Part shown: positions 55,911 to 64,000 of the stretch, piece by piece | Layout: each line of letters begins with the position of its first letter | How positions within the stretch are numbered: the first letter of the stretch is position 1 | Assembly (NCBI GenBank): GCA_051453625.1 | Contig: JBOZIK010000001.1 | Location: 148,995,089 to 149,059,088, forward strand | Source of the DNA: Welwitschia mirabilis | Lineage: Eukaryota > Gnetophyta > Gnetopsida > Welwitschiales | Reading direction: 5' to 3' | DNA: 64,000 bases | Notes under the pieces: model-generated | Databases searched by the model: none | Seen by the model: the letters and a program-made list of their open reading frames with translations, nothing else | What the model was told of the DNA's origin: nothing | Position numbers and translations under genes: made by a program

Positions 55911-56560
55911 ATAGATTGAATACACATTTTCAAAAAAAAAATTAACCTTTCAAGACTTAATTCCAAAATTCAAACTTCCAACCAAGATCATTGAACTTTC
56001 AACATCCTAATGATCCACTTACAAACTTTATGGATGAATTCAAAAAATCATAACAAATGATAAATGCTAAACTTAACCACTTAGTAAATGTCCTTCAACA
56101 AACAATGTTGGCAAACTAAAGATCACAAGAAAAAATGGCTACATAACCTTTATCAAATCCCAATGAAATAGGAAGAGACTTTAAGATTGTAACATGAAGT
56201 GGACATGAAGTAAACCCTCCTTATTATAAAGCATCAATCTCTTAAAATGACACTGGAGACTATGGGAAGAAGAAGACATCAAAATATTAGAAGATTATAA
56301 CTTCCCTTCTCTTGATAAAAAAAAATCCTTTACAAAATCAACCAGCTACTCCTTGGCTTGATAGGCTTAACACTAATTCAATTTTCAATGAACATCTTAA
56401 AGCCTTGATGAAAAATTTGAGAATAAAATTAACCTTCTAAAAAATTTTACAATAGAATCCAAGGTACTTAAAGATATGAAATGACTTAATAAGAAGAAAA
56501 TAAAAACACATTATTCCTAGCAGAGTCTTTTTAGCTTAATCCCTCATAAATTTAGTATTA
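55911..56560 (+). pseudogene. Decayed gag tail and linker to protease
   Basis: Asn/Phe/Gln-rich coding (FQNSNFQPRSLNFQHPN-like), then a long Lys/Glu-rich linker including LNTNSIFNEHLKALMKNLRI, occur in several shifted frames. The order equals that of the T1 gag-protease linker. There is no separate gene. Confidence 0.6.
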
Positions 56561-56574
56561 CAAAATTCTTCAAA

Positions 56575-57000
56575 ATTTAAGAATGTAGGGGCAGTAATGA
56601 TGAATATCACATTAGAGGAAAATAAAAAGATCAAAAGAGCTTTAATCAACATTGGAGAAAGTGTTAATGTCATGCCATTACACATTTGCAAATGACTTAG
56701 TTTAGAAGGTAGAATAGAGTGTACTCATATTCTCTTAAAGTTAGCATATATTTTAGTAAAGAAATCCTTAGGATTCATTAAGTTTTTAGTGATACAAATT
56801 GAAGAGGCTTACTACCCGATAGATGTAATTGTCATAGAGGTCAAGCACAACATATCCATTACTTCTAGGAGGAGCTTTCTGTGCAATAGTCCACTACATT
56901 ATTAATACAAGTACTGGGATGATGGAGTATCATCTAGGAAACAAAAAGTTTAGAATTTGAGTTTTTAATGTAGCTAAGAAAGATATCAGTTATGAAATGG
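56575..57000 (+). pseudogene. Decayed protease of the 53-kb element
   Basis: ITLEENKKIKRALINIGESV, then NVMPLHICKWLSLEGRIECT, then LKLAYILVKKSLGFIKFLVI and EEAYYPIDVIVIEVKHN, follow the family protease order. The active site AL(I/L)D(L/I)GAS has Asn for Asp and Glu for Ala. The GRxFCAIVHYIIN-like segment at about 56870-56900 is reached after a frameshift. Confidence 0.8.
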
Positions 57001-57430
57001 ACATAGAAAATTAAATCAAACCAACTTTATTTCTTCAACATCATTCCCATAAAGAAACATAACCAACATTAAATAAGCCTATACTTTATATGGATCCACT
57101 TAAGATTAAAAATTTAGAAGTCATTGATGCATTCGACTTTAAGCATGAATTTTTAAATCAAAATGAAAAATAAATAAAACCCTTAAATTGTAAGGAAATC
57201 CAATTGTTGAATAAAAACTCATACCTTGAGGAAGATTATCTACTACATGAGCCAAGAACTAACAATTTAAGTGGACTAAATCATATTTTTCCCTGTGATG
57301 ATCTTATAATTAATGAAAATCTTTTACCTAAATAAGAGTCAACATTAATCTCCCCTTTGACTTCCAAAATTCGTGCTTTTATGTGTTCTTATAGATATTT
57401 ACCTACTATCCCTCTCTTCCTCTAATTGAT
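57001..57430 (+). pseudogene. Readable frame after protease, not RT-like
   Basis: The plus strand continues with few stops: MDPLKIKNLEVIDAFDFKHE, then YLEEDYLLHEPRTNNLSGLN, then HIFPCDDLIINENLLPK, then SPLTSKIRAFMCSYRYLP. None of the RT landmarks seen in T1 (FLDGYS, FMDDF, LGH) occurs. It could be the divergent spacer that precedes RT in this family, or a separate C-terminal extension in a pol-less derivative. I do not recognise it. Confidence 0.45.
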
Positions 57431-60400
57431 TCCACTTAAAAATAATTGTATACCGTTTATGTTTTATTAATTCATGAACATTTGGTTTTGGCCTTATTTC
57501 CCTGAAAGAAGGCAATATTCTTAGACCATCAAAACAAATCCTTCCCTTTTTCTTTCTTTACAATAAAAGTGTTAAATAGATTTTATGATTTGAATAAAAT
57601 TTATTTGTTTTAGTGATAAAATCATAATCCAAATTTATCCTAAATCCAAATTTATCTAAAGAGAAATGCAAAAACATCATGATCATTTCATTAAGTTATT
57701 TTGATTTATCCTATTTTGTATGAATTTAATATTGTTTTACATTTCTTCCTTTACTTTTATTTTGATGTATATAATAACAATTTACTAAATTATAAGTTAA
57801 TTCAAAATACAAAATCCTTATTCCATGATCACTATTATTGAAATGCTCACCTACCTATTTAACTATATCTAGAGAAGGAAGTTTATTATTCATAAATTTT
57901 TCTATTACTAAATGTACTTTCTTTCTCATGTCTTCCTTGTATTTATAGAGCTCAAGAATACATAGAGGTAAAATACATAGGAAAAGATGTAAATCAGCAT
58001 TTCTAATTATAAAAACATAGTTGAACTATACAAATGTCATTAGAAAATATACGAGCTACCTATTTTAATACTTCTTTGTTAGCTTATTTTCAATTACCAT
58101 TGGAATCAATATATGTTAGTTCTATTTACTTATTAATCAAATTAAATTGCAAGAAATGCACCTCTGTGATTATAACTTAATCCTGCGTGTTTTATCAAAT
58201 ATATGGATATCTTTAAGTATATCAATAGAAACTTATTTACAAAGGAATTTGTATAAGTAATTACTTTATGTCTTTTGGATATAACAGCATCATGATATCA
58301 ACATTAGAGGCATCTTGATTTTTTATTCTAAGATCTTTAACTACAAGTAGTACCACATGATTTTTATCTATGCCTTTCACAAATACTTGAAAATAAAGGT
58401 TCATGCATTTTTCTAAATTTAGGAACTAATCTTCAAAACTAAAAGATTATAGCTTAATTTTAAATATTTATAAAAATAAAATACTGATAATTCTCACCTC
58501 CATTATAGTTGTGTGGATACTTAATCATGTAACTAATATGATTCTTACTCAATATTATTTCTTTTTTTAAAGGATAATAGAAGCCTTTTAGAGGTGGAAG
58601 TGAAATAATTCATTTATGATTAAATGTCTAAGAAAATAAATAGCTTAGGAACCATCCTATAACTATGTTTTATGAATATCAAAAGTATTTTGATTGATGC
58701 TATTTTATTATTTCATTCACTCAAGGATGAAGTTTCAGATCTCACACTAGTTCCTAGATAGTTTTACATGTTGACCAACTTGTTTGGATAAAATTAAGGT
58801 TTTTAGATTTATATTTAACCATTTTAGCTTATGATGGACATAATTATTCTATTTATCAATTTGTATATATGTTTTTATTTCTAAACAAAGAATGCTAAAT
58901 GATCATTAATAAATAATTTCTGAATTAACCTTGAAAAAAATGCAAATATATTTATGATAAGAAGATGCTAAGAGGAGTGTTTTATATGCAATAATGAGAA
59001 ATCTGATTGGAAATGAAATTAAGCAGTAAACAACATATTTTTTATACATATTTTAATAAAATGCAAAACTTCTTACTTACAAATATTGAAATAGAATAAC
59101 TAGATCTATAGTTGAAACTAGATTTTACAAATGAGTGAGGAAAAAGACAAAAATTAGCACTTTTCTTTAGGATTTATGTGTTTGTATGTTTAGCTAAGAT
59201 TATTTTATTCTTTCTAGTATTCAATTACTATCACTTATTATTGGTCTCAAATAATTATATAGTAATGTTCATCAAATGTAAAAATTAGTAGTACATTTTA
59301 AGTTTAGAAATACTTTACTAAGTCCACTCTATTTTCAAGGAAATACTTTTAATTCTTTTTATTATGAGCTAAAGAGAGCTTACATGCTTATTCCTTATTT
59401 GTACCCATATAGTTAGGTAATATCATAATACTTCAATATTAATAATTTTAAAATGTCCCAATGCCATGTTTTGCATCAATGTATAAAGGATATTTATATT
59501 TCTGAGAAGGACCTTGGATTTTAGTGTAAGAAGATAAAAGGCATTTAAAGTATGTGTATCAATATATGTTGACTATACTAGAAACTGGATGTTTTTCACT
59601 CAAATTTTTGATTTTTGATTTATCTATCACTTATTTCAATTTCTTTCTTACTTTAGCAACTAAACTTTATAGTTAAATCCTTGTAGAAGATCATACATGA
59701 TTGTGAGAATCAGGCTTTGAGTATAAGATATCAACTAAGAAACACATATGGGGTATACTTAGAACCTTCATTTTTACATTTCAACTTTTTTGCCATTAAA
59801 TGTATCAAGAGATACTAATTAATCAATATGTCTATAATTTCTAACTAATCTATAATAAAATTCATATCTTAGTAAAGTTATTTCTATCCTTTATACTAAA
59901 TACTTCAAATTAAAATGATGGTTCTTATGCTTTATGAGGAACTCCAAATCATAGTTTTAAAAGCACATGTTAAAATCACTTAATTAAAGAGTCTCTAATT
60001 ATAATTAGATGTTTTTATGAAATTAATGATAATTATTATTGAGTGGTTCTTGGTTAATTCAAAACACAAAGATAAAACTTTTGCTATGTTATTAGTATAT
60101 TTTATTATTAGTCAACTGTTATAGTCATAACTAGAATTTACCATAGCTTCCACAAGAATTAATAAGCCAAATTATTAATCTTAATAAAAAGCACTAACTA
60201 TATATATGAAAAAAATCCTAATGTATTATGTTTATTGTAGGTATATTAAGGTTCTTTCCTTACATGTAATCCCATTCACAGCTTTGCCTTACATAATTGA
60301 ATCATACCTACATCAGCTTTAGATATACTTATATAACTTCATAATGTAGGGCCTTGAACTATAATTATAAATACCAACAAAAATACTCTTAACTAATTCT

Positions 60401-63229
60401 TACTAGATCATAACTTTATATTTAGAACATATCTTGTAATCTAGTAGTCTTGGATAATTAATCTTTAATAATTTTTTTAAATACCTATATTTTATCATGA
60501 TCATTGATGCATACAGGACAACAAGATGGATAACAATGATAGATATACTCATACTGATAAAGTCACATAGTTTGTCCTTAACATCAAGCTTACCTATAGT
60601 AGTTTTACTAGTATTTAACTACAATCAATGCCTTAATCTTTAAATTTTCATAATCTTGACATTCTTATGTGAACACTAATGTAAAAGGAGATGATACTAT
60701 AGACAAAAGGCATAAAGAAGACTTTAGGCGATCATGGATGATAAACTTGCATAACTAGATAAGCCTTATAAAATTATACTTTGTGATTATTTAATCATTA
60801 TAAAATATGTCATCATGTAAAAAAAAATTGAGAACTAAAAAAGTAGAAAATTGTACATGTGTACAAATAATCAAAGATCCATATGATATTGCTATGTAAA
60901 TAGTCTTAATAGAATATTTTTACATCATGCATTCCAAACACTAATCCAGGAAGGTCATTTAACGTGTAAAAGGATTTATTCATATAACACATGTAAAAAT
61001 AAAAAATACAATGTTTATACACAACTTAGAACTACTCAAACATAAAATATATAATACTTAGAATAGTGGTAAATGTGTTATCTAACATCTAGCCTTTTTT
61101 TACATTTCATCTTTTTATCTTTCATACTAGAATGATGTTCATACCATCCTCTAGCAATCAGATGCTGAGATTTGCTATTATATTTATAATGGATAACTCA
61201 ATAATTACATAGGGTTATTTTTTATAGATCAACATCCTTACAAGGCATTGTCTAAACATGTTCATGGCCTATAGAATCTTGTTTGTCTTCTTATTAAAGA
61301 CACAAGTTATGTAAAGTCTATCAAATATATATGTCATGTCTAAAATAATATCTTAGATTATTCTTTACATTTGATAATAGTACTAGCATCAAAGGTAAGG
61401 GAGTCAGCCACAACATAGTTCTAAGCAAAACATCTTAGATAAGAAACATGAATCAAATTTTTCCATTTAATACACATTTTAAAGTTAAGAAAATACAAAT
61501 TTATAAAACATGAATGATATTTATACATAATGATGGAAAATGGTAATATAAAATGAAGCACAACATGGTAATGTAAAATTATAAAACTATTGTAAATGTT
61601 TTAAAAGAAGACATCATCAAAATTAAGCACAAAATGGTAATATGAAATTTTAAATCATATCTAGAATACTTTATTTGTTTTCTACCTAATCAAGGATAAT
61701 AGATGGATTATATGATAATATATTTGTGAATTTTATGAATGTATATCAGTGATGCTTAATAAAATATTATCAATTTTTATCTTATCATGTTTTTCATATT
61801 CATTGCATAAAGGTTGATTAGATGCTTGCATTACGTGCACATCAAGCATAAATAAAAAGACTATGAATAGAATAATTGAATTCATTTAAAAATATAAAAC
61901 ATAAATCACATTTATGTAACCTATGACAAAAACTATTAAAACATATTTTAATTAATCAATACATGAAGAAAGCAATAATGTTAACTACTAAAGGAAAATA
62001 AAATAAAAGGTAAGGCATTAATGAAAGAAGGATAGTACTAAAGCATCTAATCAACCTAATGCAATGAAGAATATGTGAAGATACATGGTTTTTAGAAGGA
62101 ATTCTAAATTATCTTTAGCATTAATTATTAGTATTTTACAAATAAAAAATTCAATATATCAAATTTCATAAGCAAAGAATAATAAATCTATTTGTGATAA
62201 AGTGGTATAACATCATTGGTATTGAAAAAGTACTACAAATGTAAGTCTTTTAGTATCTAAATGTTTTACAAGATACACTAAAGAGTAAAAGTCATAAAGA
62301 AGACTAAATGACTATGGTATTTTTTTTTTGGTGAATAGGTAATGCCATTAATACCAACATCATCAAGAGTTATGCTAAAACATATCTTGAAAAATATCTC
62401 TATGTCTAAAATTGTAACATTTTCCAATTTTGCCTCTAACTTGTGCATGATAAACCAAGGATGTGGGATTCTCTCAAAGTATTCTTGTAATAGCTATAGT
62501 ATTACCATAACCATCCTTTATTATGCACTATTTATTACATGATAATTATGCTATTTCTAGTGATCCGTCCATGATCTATACATTAGAAAAACATACTATT
62601 AAATACGAAACATAGATGCCATGTAATAATATTTCCCTTTTCCACATTTAATTTGTTCATTTTCTTTGTTTGAGCTATTAATGATGTTATAGGATTTTTC
62701 ACTACTTTCATAAATATTACAAGTAATATTTTTTTAAGTTTTCATTATTAAGAATAAAATTTGAATTCCTACCTACAATTACTCTTGTTAGCATAACCTT
62801 ATTATATACATCTAGAAATTAACAAGATGATATGATGTCATCCTGGGTATTAAAAAAATAATGCTTTAGTGATAAAACACATTAACTTTAATTATTATTT
62901 AAATAATGCATTTTGGATTTAAACCTCTTTATCATTAACTTGTTTAAAATTACAAGATCTATTTTGTAATGAATTCATGTTTACCTTCTCACCCTTATTG
63001 TTACATCTAGATGGTTAACCTTCAGTGACCTAGAAAATAAAGTAAAGGTGTAAGTAAATATAATCATTTTTCCTTCCTTCTAATAAGTAAAGAATAACTA
63101 TTATTATTTTACCTTCATTAAGATATTGTCTACAGATGTATGAGAGAATATATTGTTAAATTTAAGTGTCTTCAAATCGATTCCATTTTTCCTTACCATG
63201 GAAACCACTTACATTGATATGCTAATAAT
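57431..63229. other. Long AT-rich stretch without recognisable genes
   Basis: I found no LTR pair, domain or tandem repeat. The open frame at 62342-62542 (KHILKNISMSKIVTFSNFAS is its best piece) has no recognisable domain. Part of this DNA may be introns or non-coding DNA of the En/Spm-type element to its right, but nothing shows it. Confidence 0.4.
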
Positions 63230-63830
63230 TCTTATCATTGTTTCACTTATTTCCTCTTGATTTCTTTTGATTTTCTCATTATCATTTTTTAGTTTATTTA
63301 AATTATGAGTTAACTAAGCTGATCTAANNNNNNNNNNNNNNNNNNNNNNNNNNNNNNNNNNNNNNNNNNNNNNNNNNNCTCTCCCAGGGTGATCAGGACC
63401 TACACTTATGCATTACAATCATCTCTAGCTACTAACATGCTACTTGGGTCCTTTTCAATAACTTTATGTAGTTTCTCCTATAACAAGTATCACATATGTC
63501 ATTTATACAATCTATGTTTAAAATAGTGAAAATGAAATCATAATTACTTACATTAATTTTCTTTGATTCTTATGGAGTTGTTGATCCATTTACCCTTATA
63601 TATGCCCTTTTTCATCCATTTACATGATCTATCTGAGCTAATGAATGACCTTTTTCAAGTCTCTATGATAAAAGTTTTACTATTACAAAGAAGAAATCAT
63701 ATAAAATTATTTTTTGTAGTGATTAATCAAAGTATTACCATACCATATTCCATTTGTTCCATAAGATTTTGTCCACTCATCTTGTTGATCCTTATGGTTT
63801 TTTCCCCCTTATGATTCTTGTTAACATATG
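63230..63830 (-). pseudogene. Plant En/Spm (Ptta-type) transposase C-terminal remnant
   Basis: On the minus strand just right of the 51-N gap the frame reads EKLHKVIEKDPSSMLVARDD, then CNA. After a one-base shift comes VGPDHPGR. The pairing of a 'D-P-x-(S/T)-x-x-(L/V)' helix with 'G-x-(D/E)-(H/R)-(P/S)-G-R-V-(R/K)-G' is characteristic of the plant En/Spm-associated transposase tail. Beyond the gap (about 63320-63230) comes a coiled-coil-like stretch, LNKLKNDNEKIKRNQEEI, then SETMIRI, also typical of that tail. Upstream to 63830 the frame is broken. The open plus-strand frame at 63563-63814 is antisense to it. The catalytic part would lie beyond the window or is lost. Confidence 0.6.
63328..63378. 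other. Assembly gap (51 N)
   Basis: A run of N within the transposase remnant, between the GPDHPGR block and the coiled-coil end. Confidence 1.
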
Positions 63831-64000
63831 GGAAATTTAAATATGAAAACATTGTAAAACTTAGTTTAGAATGCATTCCCCTGTAAAAAGATTATAAATA
63901 ATGCATCTATTTACAACTTTGCTTTCTTTGATCCGAATTATATCATCATCTTTGTCCATGATTATGGTTAAAATTCCTTAGGCACACGTATAAGACTATC

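Larger units (their letters stand above)
53171..57430 (+). mobile_element. Plus-strand Athila-like element with gag and protease but no RT
   Basis: 5' LTR (53171-54286), tRNA-Asp PBS, motif-bearing leader, gag, zinc knuckle and protease are in normal order. Readable frame continues past protease to about 57430 without any RT motif. No 3' LTR of this family was found between 57430 and 64000. The element is therefore either truncated or a pol-less derivative. It is inserted in the leader of the minus-strand element at 50.7-53.2 kb. Confidence 0.75.

Noticed and set aside
57431-63229. 3' LTR of the 53-kb Athila-like element
   Set aside because: I looked for the family LTR start, end, TATA block and the GGATTATGACATT phrase and found none.
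63709-63718. TTTTTGTAGTG as a CACTA terminal repeat
   Set aside because: A single CACTACAAAA-like word on the minus strand; no partner terminus or 3-bp duplication was found in the window, and it lies inside the transposase remnant.
1-64000. Intact host genes, tRNA or rRNA genes
   Set aside because: No frame with plausible exon structure and no tRNA-like cloverleaf or rRNA sequence was recognised by eye; spliced genes with small exons cannot be excluded without gene prediction.

Overview
This window looks like plant nuclear heterochromatin: very AT-rich, poor in CG dinucleotides, with no intact gene that I can recognise. It is built almost entirely from old, nested transposable elements. The evidence is direct: paired LTRs, target-site duplications (TSDs), primer-binding sites (PBSs) complementary to plant tRNA-Asp or initiator tRNA-Met, and decayed gag, protease, reverse transcriptase, RNase H and integrase reading frames. 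Many stops sit where Trp, Gln or Arg codons are expected, as G-to-A and C-to-T change at methylated cytosines would give. The host is probably a flowering plant; I cannot name the species. All uninterrupted frames are short, and many lie antisense to the decayed pol genes.

Left third (1-25645). One Athila-like Ty3/gypsy family dominates. Plus-strand LTRs lie at 1637-3318 and 24301-25645. Between them sits a minus-strand block of the same family, 4199-23198, flanked by the 5-bp repeat ACCTT. It carries three LTRs and two internal regions. The first is nearly full length (gag, protease, RT/RNase H, integrase and a second ORF after pol). The second stops inside integrase at a 100-N gap.

Middle (27703-46988). 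A minus-strand Ty1/copia element (LTRs 27708-28137 and 46551-46983, TSD CTAAC) is split inside its RNase H frame by a second LTR element, here called T2 (28570-40086, TSD GTAAG). T2 encloses a LINE reverse transcriptase remnant, and this is interrupted by another plus-strand Athila-like element starting at 32201. That gives four nested layers. T2 also has a decayed minus-strand frame of unknown family just inside its 5' LTR.

Right third (46989-64000). Pieces of another minus-strand Athila-like element (ORF2 near 48.2-48.7 kb, protease and gag at 50.8-53.0 kb) are mixed with a copia integrase fragment (49.8-50.5 kb) and cut by a plus-strand element (LTR 53171-54286, then gag and protease but no recognisable RT). 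From about 57.4 to 63.2 kb I see no gene. A plant En/Spm (Ptta-type) transposase remnant lies on the minus strand at 63.2-63.8 kb.

The most distinctive unexplained structure is a short palindrome-like motif (TCATCC...ATGA...GATGATAG) within roughly 90-115-bp repeats in the LTRs and leaders of the Athila-like family. The copy at 32445-32710 is conspicuously GC-rich. Domain boundaries are hand-read and approximate; LTR and TSD coordinates were counted base by base.
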